Source of the DNA: Micromonospora andamanensis
GTDB lineage: Bacteria > Actinomycetota > Actinomycetes > Mycobacteriales > Micromonosporaceae
NCBI RefSeq assembly: GCF_016863495.1
Contig: NZ_BOOZ01000014.1
Span: forward strand, 124,001 to 188,000
DNA length: 64,000 nucleotides
Direction of reading: 5' to 3'
Shown: positions 1 to 7,730 of the stretch, one piece after another
How the letters are laid out: every line of letters begins with the position of its first letter
Numbering within the stretch: the first letter of the stretch is position 1
Program-made: the position numbers and the translations under genes
The notes under the pieces: generated by a model
What the model was told of the DNA's origin: nothing
The model's input: only the letters and a program-made list of their open reading frames with translations
Databases searched by the model: none

Positions 1-687
1 GACCCGGCCGCCGTGCAGCAGGACCACCTGGTCGGCCACCGCGGCGGCCTGGTTCAGGTCGTGCAGCACGACGCCGACCGCGACGCCGTGGTCGTCGGCG
101 AGGTCTCGCATCAGATCGAGGATCCCGACCTGGTACCGCAGGTCGAGGAAGGTGGTGGGCTCGTCGAGCAGCAGCACCGGGGTGTCCTGGGCCAGGCAGG
201 TGGCCAGCCAGACCCGTTGCAGTTCGCCACCGGAGAGTTCGTCCACCGGTCGACCGGCCATCGTGCTGACGCCTGTCACCTCCATGGCGCGGGCGATCGC
301 GGTCGGGCCGTCCGGGTCGTCCGCACGCCACCGGCCCCGGTAGGGGTGGCGGCCGTAGCCGACCACGTCGCGGACGGTGACACCGTTGGGGATCGGCCTG
401 CTCTGGGCGAGCAGGGTGACCCGGCGGGCGTACTCCTTGGCGGGCAGACCCGCGGCGGCGATGCCGTCGGCGAAGTGGACGCTGCCGCTGTCGATCGGGT
501 GCAGCCGGGCCAACGCCCGCAGCAGGGTGGACTTGCCGCTGCCATTGGGACCGACGAGAGCGGTGACCGCGCCGGGACGCAGGGTGATGGCAGCGTCGTG
601 CACCACAGTCGTGCCGTGGTAGCCCAGGCACAGGTCAACACCCCGTAGGCTCTGCTCGGCGTCGCCCAACGCCAGTCCGCTCGACAT
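1..687 (-). CDS. Iron-siderophore ABC transporter ATP-binding protein (FecE/FepC type), C-terminus outside window
   Basis: Cytoplasmic ATPase that would energise uptake of a ferric siderophore through an FecCD-type permease, which is not in this window. Reading from an ATG at 687, the protein shows Walker A GPNGSGKST near residue 46, a Q-loop (LLAQSRPIPNGVTV), the ABC signature LSGGELQRVWLA, Walker B LLLDEPTTFLD and the switch histidine in LHDLNQAA. The V-R-D-V-V-x-x-G-R-x-P-Y/H segment after the Q-loop is typical of the FecE/FepC/BtuD group. The reading frame is open to base 1, so only the last residues are missing. The near-perfect iron box only 4 bases upstream of the start supports iron regulation and the choice of start. 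Confidence 0.93.
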   Translation of the reverse strand, partial: MSSGLALGDAEQSLRGVDLCLGYHGTTVVHDAAITLRPGAVTALVGPNGSGKSTLLRALARLHPIDSGSVHFADGIAAAGLPAKEYARRVTLLAQSRPIPNGVTVRDVVGYGRHPYRGRWRADDPDGPTAIARAMEVTGVSTMAGRPVDELSGGELQRVWLATCLAQDTPVLLLDEPTTFLDLRYQVGILDLMRDLADDHGVAVGVVLHDLNQAAAVADQVVLLHGGRV

Positions 688-691
688 GCGG

Positions 692-710
692 TTAGGTTAA
701 CCTAACCTAA
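692..710 (-). promoter_or_regulatory. Iron box (IdeR/DmdR-type operator)
   Basis: TTAGGTTAACCTAACCTAA is a 19-bp sequence that differs at one position from the actinobacterial iron-box consensus (TTAGGTTAGSCTAACCTAA). It lies immediately before the start of the siderophore ABC ATPase. In this family Fe(II)-loaded IdeR/DmdR1 represses transcription, so the downstream gene is expected to be off in iron-replete cells. The identity of the regulator is inferred from the site. Confidence 0.88.
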
Positions 711-998
711 GTACCTGTCAAGACGCGGGTCCGTCTCACTTTCATCTCCCCCGTCAGGCGCCGCGACGCTCGTGAACAGGTGTCGATACCTCAGCCGCGG
801 CGCTGGCCAGGCCGCTGACGCGGATCGCGACGACTTCCTCGCGCGATCGGGCGGGACGCCGATGCCGGGCCAGCCGTCAGGTGGCCGGAAAACCGTACCG
901 GGGTGGGACGACAGAGCAGTCGGAGCAGCGGTAACGTTGCGCGTCATCCGCCGCCGGCCCGCCGGCGTGGCGCTCTTCGATCCTACGGAGGATGGGGC

Positions 999-2723
999 AT
1001 GTCCATCGGCGAGGAGCCGTTCGCAGTCCGCGACGACCTGGCCTCGCGGCCGAATTTCGAGGTCGCCCTGCGGGGGTTCGACAAACGGCAGGTCGAGCGC
1101 TATGTGGAGCAGATGGACGGCCGGCTCGCCGCCATCTCGGCGGAACGGGACCGGGCCACCGCGCACGTACGGGAGCTGACCGGAAAGCTCCAGGCGGTTC
1201 AGGGCGAGATGGCCGAGCTGCGGCAGCGACCGGCGCAAGTGGACAAGGCCACCTTCCAGGACGTGGGCCCGATGGTCGGCCAGATCCTGGACCTGGCCGA
1301 GAAGCAGGCCGCGGCGATCATCGAGACGCACACGCAACGGGCCACGAAACTCCAGGCGGAGGCGGAGAAGACGCTCGCCAACGCGCGGGAACGCACGGTC
1401 AAGGCCCTGGCCGACCTCGAAGAGGAACTGGCCGCCCGGCGGGCCGAGCACGAGAAGACGTACGAGGAGTTGCGGGCGACGGCCGACGCGGAGCTGGCCG
1501 AGACCCGCGAGCGGGCCGACAAGCTACGCGCCGACGGGGAGGCCGCGCACGAACGCGCCCAACAGGAGGCGCAGCGGATCGGCGAGCAGTGCCGTCAGCA
1601 GATCGAACAGGCCCGCTCGGCGGCGGAGGCGCTCACCAGTTCGGCGCGTACCCAGATCCACCAGGAGATCCAGGCGGCCCGGTCGAAGAGCCAGCAGGAA
1701 CTGGCCCAGTGGCGGGCCACTGTCGAGGAGGAGATGGCCGAGCGGCGGGCCGCGGCCGAGGAGGACCTGGCCGAGCAGCGGGCCGCCGCCGAGCGGGAGC
1801 TGGCCGCGCAGCGCAGCGCCGCCGAGCAGCGGGTCAGCTCGATGATCGCCGACGCCCAGCAGTACTCCGCGGAGATCCGCAAGCGCGCCGACGAGCAGGC
1901 GGCCGAGGTGCGCAAGCTCAGCGACGAGCAGGCCGCGGCGGCCGAGGAGCAGCTGCACGCCGTCCAACTGGAGGTCGGGGAGCAGGGTCAGGCGCTGGCT
2001 CAGCTGCACGAGCAGCTGGACGACGCCGAGCAGCAGCTGAACGAGGCCCGCCGCACCAAGGATGCCACCGAGGCCGAGCTGACCCGCCTGCGCCAGTTGT
2101 TGGAGGAGACCAGTCGCGAACTCGTGGCGGAGAGCCAGCGGCTGGACGAGGTGCGCCGGGCGGCCGAGGCCGCCGAGCGGCACGCCAAGGAGACCCGGGC
2201 GCGGGTACAGCGCGAGGCCAAGCGGGTCGCCGACCTGGCGGCCGCGGCGGTGATGGCAGCCGCCGCGGGTGGCGGCGAGACCGCCGAGTACCCGATGGTG
2301 GCCGCCCGCGCCGGGGTCACCCGGGCCGGCGACACGGCCACTGCGGGCGGTGGCGAGGCGACCGCCACGGCCGGCGGGCCGGCCGAGGGGGTGACCGCCG
2401 CTACGGAGGTGGACGCCGACCGCGCCGGTCCGGATGCGGAGCGGACGGTCACCGACGCCGCCGATCCGGCCGGCCGGGACCGCAACGGCGCCGTGGCCGG
2501 CCGGCATGCCCAGCCGCAGCCGGAACCGGCCGGCAGCCCGGAGAACGGCGTACGCCCCCTGGTGGATCCGGTGGCGCGCGCGGCGGCGGCGGTGGCGGCA
2601 GGTGGCCCGGGCGGCATCGACTGGTTCGCCGGCCAGGCCGCGGACCGGCAGTCCGATCAGGCCGAGCCGACCGCACCCGCCTCGAACGACGCCGACCGGG
2701 CGCCCGAGCCGGCGGCCAACTGA
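999..2723 (+). CDS. DivIVA-like long coiled-coil protein
   Basis: 574 residues starting at an ATG preceded by GGAGG; an upstream in-frame ATG at 903 lacks such a site. Residues about 15-75 (FEVALRGFDKRQVERYVEQM) match the N-terminal DivIVA/Wag31 pattern of a short membrane-binding segment followed by a coiled coil. Residues about 75-420 are almost uninterrupted Ala/Glu/Arg/Gln coiled coil, with hendecad-like repeats such as AERRAAAEEDLAEQR around residues 245-275. The last 150 residues are Gly/Ala/Pro/Glu-rich and probably disordered. Proteins of this kind in filamentous actinomycetes (DivIVA, Scy, FilP) organise polar growth or the cytoskeleton; this role is inferred. It stands alone, transcribed away from the iron-transport gene. 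Confidence 0.75.
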   Translation: MSIGEEPFAVRDDLASRPNFEVALRGFDKRQVERYVEQMDGRLAAISAERDRATAHVRELTGKLQAVQGEMAELRQRPAQVDKATFQDVGPMVGQILDLAEKQAAAIIETHTQRATKLQAEAEKTLANARERTVKALADLEEELAARRAEHEKTYEELRATADAELAETRERADKLRADGEAAHERAQQEAQRIGEQCRQQIEQARSAAEALTSSARTQIHQEIQAARSKSQQELAQWRATVEEEMAERRAAAEEDLAEQRAAAERELAAQRSAAEQRVSSMIADAQQYSAEIRKRADEQAAEVRKLSDEQAAAAEEQLHAVQLEVGEQGQALAQLHEQLDDAEQQLNEARRTKDATEAELTRLRQLLEETSRELVAESQRLDEVRRAAEAAERHAKETRARVQREAKRVADLAAAAVMAAAAGGGETAEYPMVAARAGVTRAGDTATAGGGEATATAGGPAEGVTAATEVDADRAGPDAERTVTDAADPAGRDRNGAVAGRHAQPQPEPAGSPENGVRPLVDPVARAAAAVAAGGPGGIDWFAGQAADRQSDQAEPTAPASNDADRAPEPAAN

Positions 2724-2820
2724 TCGGGCGCCCCGAGCTGGGCCACGGTTCGGGAGGCTCGTCCCGGCGGGCCGGCCGGCGCGGCACAGCCGGCCACGCT
2801 CTCATCGAACGCGGCTGACA

Positions 2821-2850
2821 CCGCCCGCCGGTCGACGGACCGGCGGGCGG
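2821..2850. terminator. Hairpin between convergent genes
   Basis: A perfect 13-bp GC-rich stem (CCGCCCGCCGGTC with its complement) closes a GACG loop between the convergent coiled-coil gene and the gene at 2860. It probably stops transcription from both sides. No U-tract follows, as is usual in actinomycetes. Confidence 0.7.
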
Positions 2851-2859
2851 TTCCGCCAC

Positions 2860-3522
2860 TCAAAAGGGCCGGCGTGGCAGCCAGCCGAGGAAGCGGTTAC
2901 GCGCCCGGGCCAGTGGCAGACCTGGTAGGTCCCGGGCTGCGGCCAGCAGGCAGGAGCCCAGGTAGACCGCGAGTGCGGCGCGGGCTCCGCCGAACTCCGC
3001 CAGCAGTTGGCTCTGTTTGACCGCGCACGGCCACTCCTGCCCGCAGCCGGTGCAGGTCCAGCTCGGTGGCGAGGGCAGGTGCTCCGGCGGCTTGGCGGAG
3101 CGGTACCGGACGGCTGCGCTGTTACGGCTGCCGACCCGGGCGGGCTGCCGGTGTGGGTCGCCCGGCCCGGGATGTCGGTGGGCGAACAGTTCCCGGCGGG
3201 CCAGTCCGAGCGCCCCGCCCACCCGGACCAGGGCGTCCGGCCCGGGGCGGTAGCCGACCAGGGCGCCCAACAGGTGATGGCCCAGCAGATCGAAGGCGTC
3301 GGGCCCAAGGGCCAGGTCGCGGCAGAGCGTGATCAGTCGCGTCGGCGCCGCCACCCGCTGCGCCACAAGCGCGCAGCGCAGTACGTCCCGCAGGCCGCCG
3401 CCCAGGGCGGACATACGGGATCCCACGATGCCGGTCAGGAGTGTCTCCCCGGCGATCCGTCGGAGGGCCTCAGCCGTCGCCAGTCGGACGATGTCAGTCG
3501 GATCCTTGGTGTTGTCCAACAC
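2860..3522 (-). CDS. Hypothetical protein with a C-x2-CG-x3-WPC motif
   Basis: 220 residues from an ATG. I do not recognise a named family with certainty. The N-terminal half (about 1-115) looks helical and lacks a signal peptide. The middle is basic and Pro-rich. At about residues 155-168 there is WTCTGCGQEWPCAVK, a compact three-cysteine motif that resembles a C-terminal motif seen in many small actinomycete proteins of unknown function (some labelled flavin reductase in databases, without good reason). The last 50 residues are hydrophobic-helical. A metal site or redox Cys cluster is possible. It is monocistronic and convergent with the coiled-coil gene. Confidence 0.6.
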   Translation of the reverse strand: MLDNTKDPTDIVRLATAEALRRIAGETLLTGIVGSRMSALGGGLRDVLRCALVAQRVAAPTRLITLCRDLALGPDAFDLLGHHLLGALVGYRPGPDALVRVGGALGLARRELFAHRHPGPGDPHRQPARVGSRNSAAVRYRSAKPPEHLPSPPSWTCTGCGQEWPCAVKQSQLLAEFGGARAALAVYLGSCLLAAARDLPGLPLARARNRFLGWLPRRPF

Positions 3523-3851
3523 CCCATCCCTTCATCCGTTAGTCGATCAGCTACCTCTCGCTCGACACCCTTCGCATGATTATGGCTACGGACGGTTGTC
3601 GGCTAGCGCGGTGCGCGCACGCCGAAGTGGGCCGACTAGCCCGAAAACGAACTCCCCTGACATCGGCAACGAGCGAGATCCCACAGGCGCGACGGATGCG
3701 CCACGAAAACTTCATGGGAGTCCTTCCTTTGTGGATACCATCGATGGGAATCCTGGCTCTGCATGTCCTACCGCTCCGCGGATCCACCGCGTCTCGCCGG
3801 GCGCCGATCCGGCGTACCGAAGCGCCCTCCGTCCAGGTCGATGGAGACGTA
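3523..3851. other. Gene-free stretch between divergent genes
   Basis: About 330 bases separating the divergently read gene at 2860-3522 and the AraC-family regulator. It should hold both promoters. I found no convincing small gene, long palindrome or repeat. The reading frame of the regulator is open through much of it, but no upstream start has a ribosome-binding site. Confidence 0.5.
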
Positions 3852-4820
3852 TTGAAGACGAAGGTTCCGACCACCCACCGGTTCGACAGTTGCGACCCGG
3901 AGACGATCCACGACTTCCTGGCGAACGCCTATGACGCCAAGGTCGCGATCCGCGCGGCCACCGGCGTCCGCTACCGGTTCCGCCATCACCGGGTGGACGC
4001 GGGCTCCTTCTGGTTGGAGACGGTGGACCACTCCACCCGGCTCGATATCGATGTCGAGCCGGCCGCCGCGCTTGTGGTCTGCGAGGTCGTCAACGGACGC
4101 GTCGACCGCTTCTGCGCCGACGCGTACGGCCGGTTCGGGCCGGGCGAGGTCTTCCTGGTCACCCTCCCCGACCTGTCCTGCTCGCTGCGCTGGGCACCGG
4201 GCCGGGTCACCACCTGCCTGCTCAGTCCGGCCGTCCTGGCCCGGGTGACCGGCACGGCCTCCGCCGACCGGGCGGGCCCGGTCAGGTTCACCGGGCTGAC
4301 CCCCGCCTCCCCGGCCCTGGCCGGGCTGTGGCGGCACACCACGAGCTACCTCCACCACGTCGTGCTGGGCAACCCGTACGCGTACCGCGAGCCCCTGGTC
4401 ATCGCCAATGCCGCCCGAATGCTCGCCGCCTCGGCCCTGGCGGTCTTCCCCAACACCGCAGCGGGCTGGCCCTCCGCCACCGACCGGCGCGCCGCGACCA
4501 CGGCGACGCTGCGCCTGGCGACAGCGTTCATCGAGGAGTACGCCGACCGCGACATCGGTGCCGCCGACATCGCCGCCGCGGCCCAGGTCTCGCTGCGGAC
4601 CCTGCAACTGGCGTTCCGCAGGCACCTCGACACCACTCCGATGGCACACCTGCGCCGGGTCCGGCTCGACCGCGCCCACCGCGATCTGATGCAGGCCGAC
4701 CCGAGACAGGAAACGGTCTCGTCGATCGCCTCGCGCTGGGGCTTTCTCAGCCACAGCCGGTTCACCGCGCGCTACCACGCCACCTACGGCTTCCCGCCCA
4801 GCCGCACCCTGCACGCCTGA
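3852..4820 (+). CDS. AraC/XylS-family transcriptional regulator
   Basis: 322 residues from a TTG at 3852, chosen because GGAGA sits 5 bases upstream and the resulting length is normal for the family; the in-frame extension upstream is unlike any AraC protein. Residues 1-190 form a cupin-like sensing domain of the AraC-binding type (RFGPGEVFLVTLP). Residues about 215-320 carry the two-helix-turn-helix AraC domain: DIGAADIAAAAQVSLRTLQLAFRR for the first and the conserved VSSIASRWGF-SHSRFTARYHATYGFPPS for the second, with the family's terminal P-S-x-x-R. Target and inducer are unknown. The following regulator gene is broken. Confidence 0.85.
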   Translation: MKTKVPTTHRFDSCDPETIHDFLANAYDAKVAIRAATGVRYRFRHHRVDAGSFWLETVDHSTRLDIDVEPAAALVVCEVVNGRVDRFCADAYGRFGPGEVFLVTLPDLSCSLRWAPGRVTTCLLSPAVLARVTGTASADRAGPVRFTGLTPASPALAGLWRHTTSYLHHVVLGNPYAYREPLVIANAARMLAASALAVFPNTAAGWPSATDRRAATTATLRLATAFIEEYADRDIGAADIAAAAQVSLRTLQLAFRRHLDTTPMAHLRRVRLDRAHRDLMQADPRQETVSSIASRWGFLSHSRFTARYHATYGFPPSRTLHA

Positions 4821-4901
4821 CCGCCGTCCTGACCGACCGCCGGTGGCGGATCACCGTCCGCACGATGGCCTCCGCGCCGCCATCGGTGCCAGAATCGTCA
4901 G

Positions 4902-5648
4902 ATGCGGCGTACGCTCGTCGGCCGGGACGGGTGTTCGATCAGGCCTGGCGCGCCCTGCGCGAGCCGGGCTCGGTGCTGCTGGAAGGCCCGGCCGGCATCG
5001 GCAAGACGACGCTGCTCCGGGAGTTGGTTACCGAGGCGACCCGGGCCGGCTGGACGGTGCTCACCTGCGCGCCCACCGAATGCGAGACCGACCTGCCCTC
5101 GCCGCCCTCGCCGACCTGCTCCGCCCCCTCGCGGACCTGGTGGCGGAGCTGCCGCGCCCGCAGCGCGTCGCGGCCGAGGTGGTGCTGCTCACTAGGGACA
5201 GCGAGGAGACGGTGGACGAGCGGGTCGTCGGTGCCGCCACCCGCTCGCTACTGGAGAACGCGCTCGCCGCCGGCCGGCCGGTGCTCGTCGCCGTCGACGA
5301 CTCGCCGTGGCTGGACCGGCCGAGCGAACGGGCGCTGCGGTTCGCCCTGCGCCGGGTCGGGCCCGGGTTGTCCACGTTGGTCAGCTGCCGCACCGACACC
5401 ACGTCGACGCTGCGGATCGCGCCACTCGGGCTCGACTCCGGTCCCGCCCGACTGACCCGGCTGCCGCTGGCTCCACTGGGCGTGGGTGCCCTGCACCACC
5501 TCCTGCGGGAGCGGGTCGGCGCCACCCTGAGTCGCTCGTTGCTCGCCCGGATCGCCCGGGAGGCCGCCGGAAACCCGCTCGTCGCCATCGAGGTGACCCG
5601 CGCGGTGCAGCGCGCTGCGCCGACTGCTCGACGCCCTGCCCCGGTGAG
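4902..5648 (+). pseudogene. Decayed LuxR-family (LAL type) ATPase regulator
   Basis: The remnant starts MRRTLVGRDG, the usual start of large LuxR-family regulators with an N-terminal AAA ATPase. The reading frame then shifts by -1 twice, each explained by loss of one base from a homopolymer: at 4929-4931 (GGG for GGGG), then after Walker A GPAGIGKTT at 5096-5098 (CCC for CCCC). After correction the protein reads continuously through Walker B-like PVLVAVDDSPWLD and LTRLPLAPLGVGALHHLLRERV to NPLVAIEVTRAV, then ends at LRRLLDALPR and a stop at 5646-5648. Full-length relatives are roughly 900 residues; only about 250 codons remain and the C-terminal HTH is gone. The truncation makes sequencing error alone an insufficient explanation. 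Confidence 0.85.
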
Positions 5649-5670
5649 ACCCCGGCCCGAGGAGACGACC

Positions 5671-6198
5671 GTGAGGTATCTGAAGCTCGCCGCGACGGCC
5701 GCCGTCGTCGCCGTTCTGACCGCCTGCGGCGGCAACGCCGAACCCGCCGCCGCGCCCCCGCCACCGAACGAGGTGACGGAGCCCGCGCCACCGATCGAGG
5801 AGACCGAGGCGACCGAGCCGTCGGCCGAGGCACCGGCTGTCGACGCCTGCGCGCTGGTCACCAAGGCGGACGCCGAGAAGCTGGCGGACACTCCGCTGGA
5901 GGATCCGGTACCGGTCCGGGAAACCTGCACGTACAGCGGACCGGTGTAGGGCCCGGTGGCGCAGGTGGAGATCTACGTGGGCGACGGGGCCAAGAAGATC
6001 CTCGACGTCGACCGCGATCTCGACCACGAGTTCCAGACGTTGTCCGGGATCGGGGACGAGGCGTACCTGGAGGACGGCGCGGTCTTCGTCCACGCCGCCG
6101 GGGTCTGGGTGGCCATCCGGCTGGTCCGGCTGGACGACCCGGCCAGGTACCACAAGCCGCTGACCGACCTGGCCCGGACGGTGGCCGGCCGGCTCTGA
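5671..6198 (+). pseudogene. Secreted lipoprotein gene interrupted by an in-frame amber codon
   Basis: A GTG start preceded by GGAGACGACC opens a 175-codon frame. Residues 1-20 are a lipoprotein signal with lipobox LTAC, followed by a Pro/Glu-rich linker and the start of a DUF3558-like domain (ACALVTKADAEKLADTPL, then ETCTY). A TAG at 5947-5949 stops translation at residue 92. The same frame then continues without interruption for 83 more codons (AQVEIYVGDGAKKILDVDRDL to LARTVAGRL) with the sequence expected of the second half of the domain. This is most simply a recent nonsense mutation; readthrough or independent use of the downstream ATG at 5956 cannot be excluded. It directly follows the broken LuxR gene. 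Confidence 0.82.
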
Positions 6199-6212
6199 GC
6201 CGGCCGGGCCGG

Positions 6213-7421
6213 TCACGCCGCCCTGCGTTCGGCCGGCGACTGCTCCGCCTCGTGACGCCGCTGCTCGAAGCGGCGTCGGACCACGGCGACGGCCTCGTCG
6301 TCGGAACAGCCGAGGCTGCGCAGCAGGTCGGTGGCGACCGTGCGAATCTGGGCCACCACCACGCTGCCGGAGAAGCCGACTCCCTCGTCGTACGCCTCGG
6401 CGGCCCGGTCGACAGCCTTGAGGACCAACTGTTCGGACCGCTCCGTGCCGTGCCCACTCTCCGCCTCGACCTGCAACAGCGCGAGCGCGTCACCGAAGTA
6501 GTGCACCGCGGCGGCCAGCCCGGGCGGGATCGGTTCGCCGTCGTGGACCGCGGTGGCCGCCCGGCGCAGCATCTCCTGGCCGCCGCCGACAGCCAGGTCG
6601 AGGTAGCGGGTACCACGCTGGTAGTGCTCAAACTCGCCCCGCCGGTGCCAACGTGCCGGCGAGACCGCGACCGCCTCCTGGGCGCCGGAAACCGCGTCGT
6701 TGAGCAGCCCCAGTTGAGGGCCGAGGCCGAACAGCCCGTCCCGGGCCCGGGCCACCACCCCGGCATCGCCCGTGGACATCCCGTCCGCAGCGTTGTGCAG
6801 GTGTTCGATCAGGGCGGCGAAGAGTGGCCGCGCGGCCCGCTGGATGATGCGCACCGGGTTGACCGGCAGCACGGCCACCACCACCACGGCGGAGACCGCG
6901 CCGATCACCGCGTCGACGATCCGCGGCACCTCCAGTCCTCGCTGGATCGGCGAGAGGGTGGCGATCAGCACCGCCGTACCGCCGGCCTGGGTGACGACCG
7001 CTCCACCCCGGCTCATGGTGAGCGCGAGCAGGATGGCGAGAGTGACCACCGTGCCGATCTGCCACGGACCGGTGCCGATGATCATGATCAGGGCGTCCCC
7101 CACCAGGAGTCCGGCCAGCACGCCGACAAGCAGTTCCATGGTGCGACGGGTCCGCCGGCCGATGGCGGCGGCGATCGTGCCGACGGCGGCGCTGGGGGCG
7201 AACACCGGTGACGGATGGCCCAGCAGTTCGTGCGCAAGCGTCCAGGCCAGCGCCGCGGCCACCCCGGCCTGCACGGCGAGGATGGCGTACAGCTCCAGGC
7301 TCCGGCGTCGTTCCTGCCAGCCGATCCGCCGGCTGAGGCTGCCCACCGTCCCGGCGACCCCGGCCTCGACCCGGCCGGCGGCACGACGCGCCCAGCCCGC
7401 GTTGACCTCCCCCGCCGCCAC
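6213..7421 (-). CDS. FUSC/aromatic-acid-exporter-like membrane protein
   Basis: 402 residues from a GTG. Residues about 45-200 contain five or six hydrophobic segments (YAILAVQAGVAAALAWTLAHELL, VFAPSAAVGTIAAAIGRR, LLVGVLAGLLVGDALIMIIG and others) with the G-R-R-x-x-R-T-M-E-L-L-x-G segment typical of the FUSC/ArAE fold. Residues 205-402 form a soluble helical domain ending in a charged tail. Relatives such as YccS and AaeB export aromatic acids or are of unknown substrate. The gene converges with the lipoprotein remnant with only 14 bases between. Confidence 0.8.
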   Translation of the reverse strand: MAAGEVNAGWARRAAGRVEAGVAGTVGSLSRRIGWQERRRSLELYAILAVQAGVAAALAWTLAHELLGHPSPVFAPSAAVGTIAAAIGRRTRRTMELLVGVLAGLLVGDALIMIIGTGPWQIGTVVTLAILLALTMSRGGAVVTQAGGTAVLIATLSPIQRGLEVPRIVDAVIGAVSAVVVVAVLPVNPVRIIQRAARPLFAALIEHLHNAADGMSTGDAGVVARARDGLFGLGPQLGLLNDAVSGAQEAVAVSPARWHRRGEFEHYQRGTRYLDLAVGGGQEMLRRAATAVHDGEPIPPGLAAAVHYFGDALALLQVEAESGHGTERSEQLVLKAVDRAAEAYDEGVGFSGSVVVAQIRTVATDLLRSLGCSDDEAVAVVRRRFEQRRHEAEQSPAERRAA

Positions 7422-7621
7422 GACGCCGACTACCCCGCCGGGCCTCGCTCATTCGCACCCCCGGGTGCCGGTGCAGATTGCGCCGGGCCGCTGGCGCCTG
7501 TCGACCTGGCTACCGGTCCGCCGCCGGTCCACCTACCGATTCGGTACGCCGGGACGATCGACTTCCCCACAACAGCACCGCCCCCACCTGGCCAGAAGGC
7601 ATTCATATCGCGTAACATCGA

Positions 7622-7651
7622 TTGACAAAGTTGATGATCCCAACTTATGGT
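7622..7651 (+). promoter_or_regulatory. Candidate promoter of the GH5 cellulase gene with internal inverted repeat
   Basis: TTGACA at 7622-7627 and TATGGT at 7646-7651 are separated by 18 bases, a good match to the housekeeping sigma consensus. An inverted repeat AAGTTG-N7-CAACTT (7628-7646) fills the spacer, which is where a repressor would block polymerase. The start codon is 80 bases downstream. The remainder of the 309-base gap (7422-7730) shows no gene or other clear element. Confidence 0.55.
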
Positions 7652-7730
7652 GCGAGCCGGCCGGATGTTCCGGTGGCCCGGCGACGCCCGGCCAGCCACC
7701 CGTTGACACCATCACCACGCGAGGAGCGTC

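Noticed and set aside
13..648. Long plus-strand open frame opposite the ABC ATPase
   Set aside because: The minus frame shows every ABC motif; the plus frame is low-complexity and is only an effect of GC-rich codon use.
1640..1830. Repeated AGCGGGCCGCGGCCGA-type units
   Set aside because: They are coding repeats of the hendecad coiled coil, not an independent DNA repeat.
992..2818. 608-codon plus frame overlapping the coiled-coil gene in another phase
   Set aside because: Its product is almost only Gly, Arg, Ala and Pro with no pattern; the +1-phase frame has a ribosome-binding site and a DivIVA-like start.
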